This document shows, in pieces, positions 46,800-57,533 of a stretch of DNA of 64,000 nt. Each line of letters begins with the position of its first letter. Positions within the stretch are counted from its first letter, which is position 1. The DNA lies in contig NC_053121.1 of the NCBI RefSeq assembly GCF_010015445.1, positions 29,583,934 to 29,647,933 on the forward strand, in the 5' to 3' direction. Origin of the DNA: Perca fluviatilis (lineage: Eukaryota > Chordata > Actinopteri > Perciformes > Percidae). The notes beneath the pieces are model-generated. The model was not told where the DNA came from and made no database searches. It saw nothing but the letters and a program-made list of their open reading frames with translations. The position numbers and the translations under genes are program-made.

Positions 46800-47110
46800 A
46801 CCCCTCTCTTCTTCGAGACTGAAGAGGCAAAATAATTGGATTCTTTCCCACAAATAACACCTTCACCCCTGAGCTTAATTAACTAGACAGACTGCAGGGC
46901 CAGGGTCCATTCTCCACCACTCTCGCCGGGCTCTTAGTGAGGAAGAGGAAAACCCAGCTGTTATTGCCCACTGGCCTTTATTACCATGGCTGAACGATAA
47001 TATAGGTTATTAGGACAAGTTGTTGTAAGGAATGGTCTTCTTTTCACTAGCCCGTTATATTGATGTGCAATACTGATCCTGCCCTCTTTAAAAATCCTGA
47101 CAAAAACAAC
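46800..47110. promoter_or_regulatory. CNE-like block
   Basis: Unique sequence: ggcaaaataattggattctt, cctgagcttaattaactaga (46868-46887), cccagctgttattgcccact, cctttattaccatggctgaa and gataatataggttattagg. A TTAATTAACTAG core and an ATTATTGCC/TATTAC cluster are present. No frame or repeat. Confidence 0.38.
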
Positions 47111-48149
47111 GTAGCGTTTTGGACATCAGAATTTTGTAAAACGTTAAACATGTCAACGTTAATGTAAAACACAAAATGTTTCTTTCACCATACAATTCCA
47201 CTGCTAATCGATATAAGGCATTGTATATACAGTATCTGTTATGTCCATTTATTTATCCATATCTATCCATCTATCTACCTAATATATGGTATTGAGCCTA
47301 TTTATATTTATCTATCTCTATCGATATCCAACTATCTATCTATAACAAAGTAAAGTAATAACCTAATTGAAAGATGAAAATGTGCAATAGTTTCTCACCT
47401 CCACACAATCCTCTGAGGTGTCATTTGTCTTGGGGGGGGACATGAATGACAGTAGTCAATATACTAACAAATACAGGCTTTGACAAGTACTACAACAAAC
47501 AGACCAAGACTAAACAATCTATCACAGGTCAGCTGATGCTGCGACACCATTGGTCAATGCATTAACAGTAAAAAAAAAACAAGTAAGATCAACTTAAGGG
47601 GATAGTGTGTTCTGTGGATTTAAAGGGTTTGCTTTATTACCGTGGGTGTTGTTTTATGGCGAAGTGTATGCAGTACACCCACAAGGCCCTCCTAGATGCC
47701 ACCGTTCGTATTATAACTCTTCCTAAGGTCCTTAGGGCCACTTTGTATGGAGGAGTTGCCATTTTGCTGTCACTGGTCCCCCCACACTTCCCTTCGCCTC
47801 TAAAGCTCCATGTTTGTTGTTCCATTCTCCTCTAGATCTCCCAGAGGAGCTCCCTCATTTTAATATAAATAGAATGCTTCATCATGCAGTGGCACAAACT
47901 TCCCCATGTTGCATTGCTCCAGTGGCATTAGCAGCGGCAGCCGAGGTAGGAGGACTTGCCGAGGGGATGGAGCAGCGGTAGCAGGGAGACAAAAAGCAAA
48001 CATGTTTTGTTATAGTTTTAAATGGCTGGTCTGGTTGGTTTTGTCTTGGAGGCAAAATATGGACATGTAGCAACAAAGAAATATGATGCTGAATAGCAAC
48101 AAGAAAAAGTAGCACTCTGCCGGCCAAAGATGGGGTTTATTTCCAAGTG
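47111..48149. other. Unassigned sequence with a tetranucleotide-like patch
   Basis: 47240-47345 is an imperfect ATCT/TATC-rich patch. 47600-47870 is unique and GC-balanced (ggcgaagtgtatgcag, ctcctagatgccaccgttcg) and might be a fragment of an unknown repeat. 47890-48130 is unique. No gene is supported. Confidence 0.4.
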
Positions 48150-48980
48150 GCTTGATACAAAGTACAAACTGGGCTTCTCTTAAACATACGATAGAGCAGC
48201 AATCAATTCTCTCTTGTCAGTATGCCAGTGGGCTCGCACAGACATGAGGGATTTAATAGCTGACTGATGGGCAAACTGCAACTCTATTGAGAATTTTTCC
48301 CTTTTTTATGTGTCAGATGAGAAAGCCACTGAGATCTAAGAGAAAGCACTTCTTAGGCAAACTGGACCATGCCTGCCTCGCTCTAATCAGATGTGCACAG
48401 CTGTATCCCAAATGCCAGAGGGATCATTTGACGAGAGATATTTGCAGCCCCTCTCGGCTCGGGATTTCTGCTCTCTCCTCTGTAGTGGTAAAGAGGCCTG
48501 AAAAGGCCAGCGGGGCTAGGACACAGCCCGGGGCACTAACTGCCAATAGCTTCGCCCCGGAGAAGCACTGACTTGTGCCTTGTGATCGGTGGACACCTAA
48601 AGCCGCCACCATTGACTAATTGTGCTTCATCTGGGTGCAGGATCCATCTTGGCTAACAAGAAAGCACTAGAGGTCTTCATTTAGCTATCAAGCCTGCTCT
48701 CCCCGGGGAGGGTTCTGAGTGCAGCTGCTGTCCTTGCTCCTCTCCCAATCAACACATCAAACGCCAAACCCCAATTCATTTTCCTCCCTCCCTCTCCCCT
48801 CCGCCTCGCTCCCCTCCCTTGCTCCATCTCGCTGCGATAGAGGCAACAAGGAGGAAAGTTCCAGGATGGTGGAACCAAAGAGCAAAGAGAGACACAGCGG
48901 TGAATACTGAGCGGCAGCTTTAGTCCAGCCCTGCGAGCTCTCTGGATTTAGCAGGATATTTATTCTTTTATATCCAGACA
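48150..48980. promoter_or_regulatory. CNE-like region
   Basis: Long unique stretch of balanced composition: gcaatcaattctctcttgtc, gggatttaatagctgactga, ctctaatcagatgtgcacag, ggatcatttgacgagagata, ccattgactaattgtgcttc. 48780-48825 is pyrimidine-rich, so the minus strand carries G runs. Short frames on both strands (62-94 codons) lack domains. The extent and density suggest several adjacent elements. Confidence 0.38.
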
Positions 48981-49796
48981 AAAGAGATTGCACATGCCCT
49001 CCTGTGCTCACCAGAGTCACTGTGGTAAATCAGCAAGAAGTAGCCCGAATATAATCAGACTCCATTATGAAGATTCTTACAAATGCTTGGCAATAATCTG
49101 GCGTAAACAATGTGGCAAACACAGGCCTAACCTTTGGTTTTGTGGACAGAATCTGACTGACAGCAATAATATTTATTTATATATTCATTCATTCATTCAT
49201 TCATTCATTTATCTATAACCTGATTCATCCAATCTTTCATCTCATACCAGATTTTCTCAAAAATGTAACTGTTTGTCCTGGTACTGCTTATAAAACGTTG
49301 GGAGATTGTCTCAATGTTACTCGTGTTACACTGCAGTTAAACACATTATTTCTGCTGATTGTAAAACAATTTCCTCAGAAAGAAACTACTTGGTAGACTA
49401 CAGTCGTATGTTTCCTCTTCATCCTCTTCTCTTCTTCTTCTTGCCCTGTTTTTATTACATACAGGAATCTAATAACACACACATAACCCAACGGCTCCCT
49501 GTTCTCTGTCAGCAGCAGCTCATGTGTTTATTAAAAGCTGGGTTTAGCATATGCCTTGATTAGATTCTTAATTAGAGAAAATTACCATAGAGCCACAAAA
49601 AGTATATGTATGTCCTCCAGGAAATAAGAACATATTAAAGGGACTTAATTCCTCCATTATGATCACTTTGGAGAGGCTGCTTACACCGGTTGTGTACAGT
49701 TTTACACTTTTACTTTAATCCAGTTTATCATTAGATGTGATGTCACTTTCTATGCTCTTTTTAACAAAGCAGGGGTCCCCACCCGACAGTTCAAAG
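48981..49796. other. Unassigned non-coding sequence with (ATTC)n
   Basis: A pure (ATTC)6 run lies at 49183-49207. The rest is AT-rich, unique, and shows no gene. Confidence 0.5.
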
Positions 49797-49844
49797 AGAA
49801 TGGCAGTGATGTTAAGCATTAGAATGGCAGTGATGTTAAGTATT
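49797..49844. repeat. Two-copy 24-bp tandem duplication
   Basis: AGAATGGCAGTGATGTTAAG followed by CATT (49797-49820) is repeated directly as the same 20-mer followed by TATT (49821-49844), one mismatch in 24. The near identity suggests a recent slippage event. Confidence 0.92.
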
Positions 49845-50469
49845 TGTTAAATTCTTTTCAGTAATAATCCTTTTTTGCCTTATCAGGTCAAAACATGGTG
49901 GTTGTCTTTTTATTTACATTCATAGTCATGGTTACTTGTGTATTTTTAAACAGCTTACATCCTATTGTCGAACTAAACTAAAAAGGCACAGAATTTTTTT
50001 TTCTTCTTTCTGATAGTTATGCAAGAATATTGGATTGATAAAACACCAAAATCATTGCTCATATTTATTATTTTAGAAGCTTTTAATATCGATTTTGGCA
50101 CACAATAAAGGAGCACTATATTATCGCTAATTTGGAACAGTTGTTCATTACACTTCTTTTATCTTAAATATAAAATACTCAGTAACAGTAACTACTGCAA
50201 CTGCGGTTGAAAGGGTACCATGAGCTGCAATTAACTGATTTTTTTTTTTTTTTATTGAACTTTTGTATTATTTAACAACAACAAATGTTCTCATTTGTTG
50301 TCGTTGCGTCAAAACCTTGTCCTCCAGTTTTGTCTATTTTCCTTTTGAAACCTAAACATAAATGGGCTAATACATGCATGGAAGTAAAGCTACATTCATG
50401 ACTGATTAGTATAATTATAGTGCTAAAAAGATGACATTATGGAGAAATGATATGTAGAGTGACATAGTG
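49845..50469. other. Unassigned AT-rich non-coding sequence
   Basis: No gene is seen. A T homopolymer lies at about 50239-50255. Confidence 0.45.
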
Positions 50470-50473
50470 TTAA

Positions 50474-50892
50474 CCCTTGTGTTGTCCTTGGGTCAAATTT
50501 GAGACCATTTCCGAAGTTTTTTACATCAGAAATATGGGTTTCTTTTAACCAAATTGCCCAAAAATAACATGGATGCATGGATGCACAATGCACAATTCTT
50601 CGCAGGTAAAATTAATGACTTTCTTTGCATTTTGGTTGTTTTATTCAAGACTAAACTTTGACATATACCCGTCTGTGATCCACTCAACATCCTCTGATCT
50701 TAACTATTAATCAAAATAATTCACAATTTCTGCTTTAACAACAACAAAAAATAGGTATAATGTCATATCAATTAGGTTTATTTACCATAAATAAAAAAAG
50801 CGTTGAAATAAGTGACAAAAACGTTTAAAAAGAAAGCGTCAAAAAAGCTAAATTTTTCCAAGTTCATGGTCAACGGGAAGACAACACAAGGG
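50474..50892 (-). mobile_element. piggyBac-like MITE, copy 2 (inverted relative to copy 1)
   Basis: TTAA (50470-50473), then CCCTTGTGTTGTCCTTGGG at the left; GGGAAGACAACACAAGGG then TTAA (50893-50896) at the right. The target tetranucleotide is intact on both sides. The left half matches the complement of copy 1's right half (GGGTCAAATTTGA, CATCAGAAAT, TTTCTTTTAACCAAATTG). The right half matches the complement of copy 1's left end (GTTCATGGTCAACGGGAAGAC). There is no transposase frame. The 16-bp palindrome of copy 1 is broken here by an inserted GA. This is the better preserved copy by ends. Confidence 0.85.
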
Positions 50893-50896
50893 TTAA

Positions 50897-52439
50897 AGGG
50901 TTTCCCTTTTAGAATTGTGACACTGACTGTGTTATTAGACAAATTCCTCTTCCTTTATTGCATCCACATATTAGGTGATTGTAGTCCATGTGTCCATCAC
51001 ATCCCACTGGAGTATAACGTTGACAATCAAGGCTGCATCTGTGTAGCATTACAGGTTTCACATATAATGTAACATCAATAATGAGAAGGCAATCATTTGA
51101 ATAGGATGTTGCACCAACTCATATTAGTGAATATAAATTGGGTGATTAAAGCACAAGTTTAAGCTTGTTTAACTTTGATCTGAATGTCATTCTGAGCTGA
51201 TGGATCTGTCGTATCCCAATAATCAATAGCTACCAACTATTAGTCCAGTTTCGTGACAACAAAACAAACACGTGTGTTGTCGTCTCAGAACCACGAGTAG
51301 TAAAACAAAATGGCATTTTGAGTTGAGATAATGAAGCCCTTTTAGGCGACTGGGTGTTGAGTTATTTCTGCACCAATCAATAGGCTGGAAAAAAAAAAAG
51401 TCAATAAGCGTATGCGTAAATTGATTTCATCTGCTTATTATCATATAAAACAGCCTGGTAAATATGCAACTAATTACTGGTCACACTCCAATACCAAATG
51501 CAAAAAATTATGCTCATGACTCAACATTCAATAGGTTATTATTTCTATATCGATAAAAGACACCGGAAATTTGTCAAGACAAAAAAAGCAATTATTTTTT
51601 GCTTCTTTTTTCTTGTTCTTAAATAATTCCTTTATACTTTTGGACACTGCTTACCAAAATATTCCTCTGCGAAGAAAGACCGATAATACTTTGAATATTA
51701 GTGACTTTCGCTTTTCCTTCAAGCTCATACTTTGTTTTTGCAGGATATCTAAATAAGACAATGATAAATTGTGTGCATGTGTGTCTTCCTCTACACATTT
51801 CTTTTTCACAAAGCCATCCCACTTGATACTATAAAACAAACTTGAAATGCTCTATTTGTCACTATATCCACATCACTGCCCTCCTTGGCATGTTCATCCA
51901 CAGGCATCCATGCCATCTAGTTCTGCATCTCGAAGATGCCAACCGCACAACATACCATCCTGCCATTTTTTCCAACCCTAATTCACCAAGCCATGCAAAA
52001 TTTCTTGCCTAATCCTTTGCTCGCACTCCCTTTCCCGCTGGAGTTTGGTTATACGATCTGGAGAGACGACTGATTCCCCGTTCCGTCCAATATCACAGGG
52101 TCGCTAGTCTCCTGCCTCCCTCCTCTAACAAGATGAGCTGTTTTCCATTTGGGCCCTTAATGCCACTCTGGGCTTCATTTTGCAGATCCCTGATGTACCA
52201 CAGTAAAATCATAGCCCAGGACTCAAACATGCTTGTTGATCTTGAGATTACTTGCCCACAGAGGTCCCCCCAAACCCTGTCCACCCTCGATGGGGAAACC
52301 CAGGCATGGGATGATATTGAGATGTCTTCCACTGCTTCTGTCTCTCTCTCTTTTTTTTCCACTCCCTTTCTCTTGCTCTCTAACCACGGTCATCCACAAG
52401 TGCTCACAGCTGCTCGCGCCACTGTGCCGCTAAACAGGT
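50897..52439. other. Unassigned non-coding sequence
   Basis: 50897-51840 is AT-rich without features. 51870-52440 is balanced unique DNA (catgccatctagttctgcat, ccccaaaccctgtccaccct) with overlapping antiparallel frames of 66-103 codons and no domain. A pyrimidine-rich patch lies at about 52335-52382. Confidence 0.4.
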
Positions 52440-52950
52440 TTTAAGACGGGTCCCAGTCGAGCCTTCTCTCGCCCAACCAGGAGGCAGAGCCCTGGATCCA
52501 GACCTTTTTAAGTGATCATCCTTGTATCATAACAGATTAAGGGCTGCTGCTGCTCTGGATTAGGCCTAATCTAACCTTTATCCGCTCCCATCTTCACCTG
52601 AAACTTACAGCGACCAGGAAGTCAATCGCCAGGCCCCCGTGATATACAGCGACACTGATCTTTCTTTTCGCGCTCTAATTATCAGGATTAAGAAAAACAC
52701 TTTTGAGTAATTATTTTCACATCGGATAAACATTAGGCTTGCACGGATTTAGCTGAGCTTTTGCCCAACAAGAAACAGAGATCTGAGCGGGCTTACGAGC
52801 TCCAGACAGGCAGATGGAGATCCTTTCTAATCAGGAATAACCAACAAACAGACAATGGAAGAAAAGGCAAAGAACAAAGAAATGAATGTCCTTTCTTTCA
52901 TTTAAACGATTGGGGATTTTTAACAGCTGAGGACGCACTGTGCACATAAT
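52440..52950. promoter_or_regulatory. CNE-like block with a palindromic bicoid-type site
   Basis: Unique sequence containing GATTAGGCCTAATC, a perfect 14-bp palindrome at 52558-52571 that places two GGATTA/TAATCT-type half sites head to head. Nearby are taacagattaagggctgctg, cgctctaattatcaggatta (another GGATTA) and gagtaattattttcacatc. The clustering of GATTA words fits OTX/PITX/GSC-class homeodomain recognition (consensus TAATCC) but binding is not shown. No coding signature or repeat. It shares AGGCCTAATC with the block at 11160-11400. Confidence 0.45.
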
Positions 52951-54482
52951 GCCTTGTCATAAGTATATTTACCTTTAAGATAAGGGAGACGCTACGTTGT
53001 GTCTTTTGCTGTAGCAGAAGATTTCAGACTCCTTTGCATGTCTTGAATTGCTGTAGTTATGTTTTCTTTTTTAGTGCAGCTTGCTAATGGATTTGCCAGA
53101 CGAGTCACACATTTGGAGAATTCTTCTCAGAGGAGAAAAAATGTGGAACCATGGGAAAAAAAGATGACCTTCAGAGCTTGTTTGATATTATATATTATTT
53201 CAATCATACACAATTACAAACTGAAATCACATCACAGCACCAAACTGAGGCCCAGATAACCTTTTAAAGGGACAATTCCCTCAGAGGGGTGACCCCTGAC
53301 CCCAGGCCTGCCAGCAATCTTCCGCAGGATGACTTGGCTGTGGCTGCAGAGGTTATGTGCGCCGACACATACACATGGACACACACTCTGTCTCTCTTCT
53401 GTCTCTCCCATCTTTTCAAATGTGTCTTACTGTATCTCCATCTTACAAATATTGATATACAAAACAACAATTTAGCTGGATAATTATTTATTCATGCACT
53501 TGTCACTTCAACATGTTGAAAGCATGGTCTCAAGGAAAATCACAGTAAGTAGGAAAAGAGTGATCCACTTTGTTTTTCTACTAGCTTTCTGTGTGTTTAT
53601 GTCTGAACCCAATAGTCAAAGAGTCCAATGATGTGCATCCACTGTCTGTAAATACTTGGGCAATGGGCATACGGTACATTTCTGTGTAGACCTGTTGGGT
53701 TCCTGGAAATAAATGCTTAATTTCATCTTTTCCATAAGAAATTTAATTTAGAACCAAATCATCTAACAATGAAATCTAAACGTACGACCTATCCTAGACA
53801 AATGGCTACAAGGCAGTCAATAAGTATTTGGACAGTAATTCCAGCATGTTGTATCTGTATATGTATAACTAAAAAAAGCATACTTCCTTGTTAATTATTA
53901 AGAGTTTAACCCTCAAAAACGTAACTCATCACCTTCATCAGGACTGTATTTGTGTAGTTTGATGAGATTTTATTGACAGTGGCCTGGTAACAACGAGCAC
54001 AACTGTTATTACAATTTGATTCAAATATTGCTAAATCCTAAATTTGGGTGCAGAAGTACATGACATAACCATTTTCCAGGAGAGATCCACCCACCTCAAA
54101 ACATTAAAAAAAATCAAAATAAATGTAGAAATCTCATGTGAAACCCCCAAAACTAACAATAAACCTTTGGCAGAACCTTATGTGTTCATATGACCCCATT
54201 GCTAAGTTGACTGGCCTTTAAGTTGGGGGAGTTTACACAACTGCATAATTGTGAATATGTTTAGAAAAAGTCCCCAAAGGGCTATTAGTCTTCTACTGTT
54301 CACCAATATGAATGTTAACAACTGAATACTTATCATTTCACTTGAAATCCAGTGTGCTGCTGAAGAGCCAAAACAATTGTAAAACATGAACTAGTATACT
54401 TGACACTGGATCCCAGGAAGACATTGGTCCATCTGTCTTCAGATTTAGTGTTTTGTGTTTGTGGTTTGTTCATGACTATGTA
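52951..54482. other. Unassigned non-coding sequence
   Basis: No gene is seen. 53260-53350 is GC-balanced. 53812-53835 (gtcaataagtatttggacag) resembles an end motif of fish repeats, but no partner end was found. Otherwise AT-rich unique DNA. Confidence 0.4.
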
Positions 54483-54490
54483 CTACAAAT

Positions 54491-54838
54491 TAGAGCTGGG
54501 CAATATATCAATATTATATCAATATCGTGATATGAAACTAGATATCGTCTTAGATTTTGGATATCGTAATATGGCATAAGTGTTGTCTTCTCCTGGTTTT
54601 AAAGGCTGCATTACAATAAAGTGGTCATTTTCTGAACTTACCAGACTGCTGTAACTGTTATATTATTTGCCTTTACCCACTTAGTCATTATATCCATATT
54701 ACAGATTATTATTTATCAAAAATCTCAATTTTGTGAAAGCACCAATAGTGAAAACTACAAAATCGTTGCGGTATCGATATTGAGGTATTTGGTCAAAAAT
54801 ATTGTAATATTTGATTTTCTCCATATAGCCCAGCTCTA
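54491..54838 (+). mobile_element. hAT-type MITE with perfect 8-bp TSD (family B)
   Basis: TAGAGCTGGGCAATAT opens the element; ATATAGCCCAGCTCTA closes it, an inverted copy with one mismatch over 16. CTACAAAT flanks it exactly on both sides (54483-54490 and 54839-54846), a perfect 8-bp duplication that puts it in the hAT superfamily. Internal words (atatcgtgatatgaaactag, ggatatcgtaatatggcata, tgtcttctcctggttttaaa, gcggtatcgatattgaggta) match a common teleost repeat I recognise. There is no coding capacity. The first eight bases equal those of family A. Confidence 0.92.
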
Positions 54839-54927
54839 CTACAAATTACTACAAATTTGATCATGTTCTCATTCATTGGAGACATCACTGTTACAAACAA
54901 TATATGCTAAAAGAGATATGGTAAATG

Positions 54928-54964
54928 GTTGTTTTACTACAACAGACAGTTGTAGTAAAACAAC
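54928..54964. repeat. Perfect 16-bp hairpin
   Basis: GTTGTTTTACTACAAC (54928-54943), loop agaca, GTTGTAGTAAAACAAC (54949-54964). It is adjacent to a second, 17-bp odd palindrome GTTAGTTTCAAACTAAC (54968-54984). Confidence 0.9.
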
Positions 54965-55006
54965 AGTGTTAGTTTCAAACTAACTTTGGACAGTGTTAGT
55001 TTCAAA
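54963..55006. repeat. 17-bp direct repeat, two copies
   Basis: ACAGTGTTAGTTTCAAA occurs at 54963-54979 and again at 54990-55006, 27 bp offset. The first copy shares bases with a hairpin arm and with the palindrome at 54968-54984, so the locus is a small local rearrangement hot spot. Confidence 0.88.
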
Positions 55007-55014
55007 TGTTTTTT

Positions 55015-57263
55015 TTGACAACAACAGAAAAAAGGTCTTAATGTAGCAGAAACCCTGAAAAACTTCAGTGTCTGCAGAAAGGCAATTTTATATAACTCGT
55101 CACACTGGAAATGTCCTTTAACACATTTAACTGTACAATAATTAGGTTGTTGAACTGGAGCTGCACATTGTAAAACACACACATATGATTACTACTTCAT
55201 ATAAACCTGATAAAAGCCAGGACAAGGTAGGGCCTACTGAGATTTATAGCCAAACTAATTTTCCAACACTCATCCAGGAAATGACAATCCTGTTCCTCTA
55301 AACTCTGATTAATCTCCCTGAAGTGCGGTGAACATTTCTGTGTTGCCACTAACCCCTCACTACCCTCTGACATCCCTCCCCCCCCTGCTAAAATGAAGAC
55401 CTCTTGTGTCCACCTGCCCTCTGCCTCTACCCAGAACCAGATGCTTCGCAGCTTTGATGTGGACCAAACTTTTTGGGTCAGGGAAGGACGAAAAACCTGA
55501 AACTGGCTCGCATGAAGCCACAACACACGCAGTGCTTTTGGCTTTCAGCACAAGCATCATATACAATTGTGAAAAATGCGAATTCTTTAACTCTGTAGCC
55601 ACTCCATGATCAGTCATGTGCAGGGGGGACAGATGTTCTCCTCTGCTGGGGTTGTGGGTCTGCTCTTAGTTTCCTTTGAGCAGTGAGACCCTGAGAGTAA
55701 GACAGCACCAATGTATAAAGGTCAGAGTTATGCACATTATTCAGTTAATGTTCCTTTTCTAACTTTCATTCGAGTATAATTATTCTGAATGACACATGAC
55801 CTAAACTTACACCCAGAAAGTTATCATTAACATACTGTATAAACAAGCAAATGCACTCCTGACATTGTTGTACTTTAGTAAAAATTAAAAAAAAAGACAT
55901 TTTATGAGATACTTCACTCAGATTTATTAAAATTGCTAGTCAACCAAAACTTGCGTTTTTGCTCTGAGAAGACGCTGTTCACTGAAGTTTGTAGTAGAAC
56001 AGTAAAGAAGCTGCTCATTTTGCTCCTTTTATGGAACTGAATAAAAGTGTTTAAGTGCGTATGTGTTTGCCCTGCTGGTTGTATCTTATTTTCACCCTAT
56101 TGTTGAATTTTTAAGCTTTTACCAGTATATTAATATAATCCCCAGATTATTTAATTCATAAAATCTGAAAAGAATTAATCCTTTTATGTGACAACCGCTA
56201 TAAATTGGACAAGCTGAAGCCAGACTTCTAGATGAGTAACTGATTTTGAACAAGAAACCTCTTTGTAGATAATTAGTGTAGCTTTGTGCAATCAGGCTAA
56301 GTATTAAATAAATTGTGCCTATTTCTGACAGGCAGCAGGTGACTTACATATTTGATCCCCTGGATCTTTTCAAATTTCAATGAAAATCTTCTAGTCATAT
56401 TCAAATTTCAACTTCCAAGTCCCCTCTATGCATGCAGGCACAGATAACCTGTTTGGCCAGTATTGCTTGCAACTTTGCACCACCTTTTCCACCTCAGTTT
56501 TTTGTGTTCGTACATTCTTTTTTAAGACAACAATAAAACCTGCCTGATATGACTAACTCAGACTGTAGCCAAAGGCAAAGGCAGCATGAGAAGGTGAGTT
56601 TCTAGTTTTCCCAAAGCTCTGTTGGAGGTAAAAGAAATCACCGAGACTAGACATGCCACTGGGCAATGCAAAAAGGGAATGAGAAATTAATGGATTACTC
56701 AGTCAGGAAAGAGGAATGTCTTTGCTACTTTGTTGGGTTTAGGGAGTATGTCTGAGAATATGGAGCATGAAAGAATGGTTTCAAAATAACTGTATATTTA
56801 GGGCTTTGGTTCAGGCTATTGTCCCATAATTACCTGTTGTTTATTCGAGGGATGGGCAGCTTTGGTGCGGTGCAGACTTCCTGCACAAACAGGAGGGACC
56901 AAACAAATGCAAGGTTCACTGATGAGACTCTTAAGCACTTTCAAAACGTGGGTGAGATAATCAGCTAAAAAATGTTAACTTAAGTAACAACTTGAGGGGG
57001 TTTTCCTTTGATCAACAAATTATCCGATTAGTAATGATGACACAGGTCCGGACAGACGGAAGCACATGTACATACATTTTAGTAATGTATGTTATTTGCT
57101 ACTTTAATGCTTGCTAGAGGATCAGGTTTACTTAAATAAACTAAATTATACTGTTTATTTCTATGACTTATTTTGTATCATTTAAGCAGGAAGTTTTTTT
57201 TAGGATATTACATGAAGTGATTGGGCTTCAAGCTATATCTCTGACATCAGCTGGAAAATCATT
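55015..57263. other. Unassigned non-coding sequence
   Basis: No gene is supported. 55320-55690 is balanced unique DNA; antiparallel frames of 67-109 codons overlap and have no domain. The rest is AT-rich. Confidence 0.42.
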
Positions 57264-57269
57264 GTATTG

Positions 57270-57527
57270 TACAGTGACCGAAACGGTTCAACACAAATAC
57301 AAAAGCCACAACACAAACACAAAAGTTTAAACACAAATACAAAAGCCACAACGCAAATACATAAGCGACAAAGGAAGTGAGAGACAACGGAAGTGAGCAT
57401 GTTGTAGACAAACAGAGCCGCCGTTGTTTGTATTGTGGCTTTTGCGTTTGTGTTGTAGCTTTTGTCTTTGTGTTTTGGCTTTCGGTTTGTGTTGTAGCTT
57501 TTGTGTTGAACTCTCTCGGCCACCGTA
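57270..57527. mobile_element. Palindromic MITE with perfect 6-bp TSD
   Basis: The left end TACAGTGACCGAAACGGTTC and the right end (complement TACGGTGGCCGAGAGAGTTC) are inverted copies. GTATTG flanks both sides exactly (57264-57269, 57528-57533). Each arm is made of a degenerate unit of about 18-24 bp (acacaaatacaaaagccaca), repeated head to tail on the left and inverted on the right, so the whole element folds on itself around about 57370-57420. Pyrimidine/purine asymmetry gives the repetitive Cys/Phe/Val frames seen on both strands. I recognise the terminal motif as a teleost repeat. Confidence 0.85.
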
Positions 57528-57533
57528 GTATTG

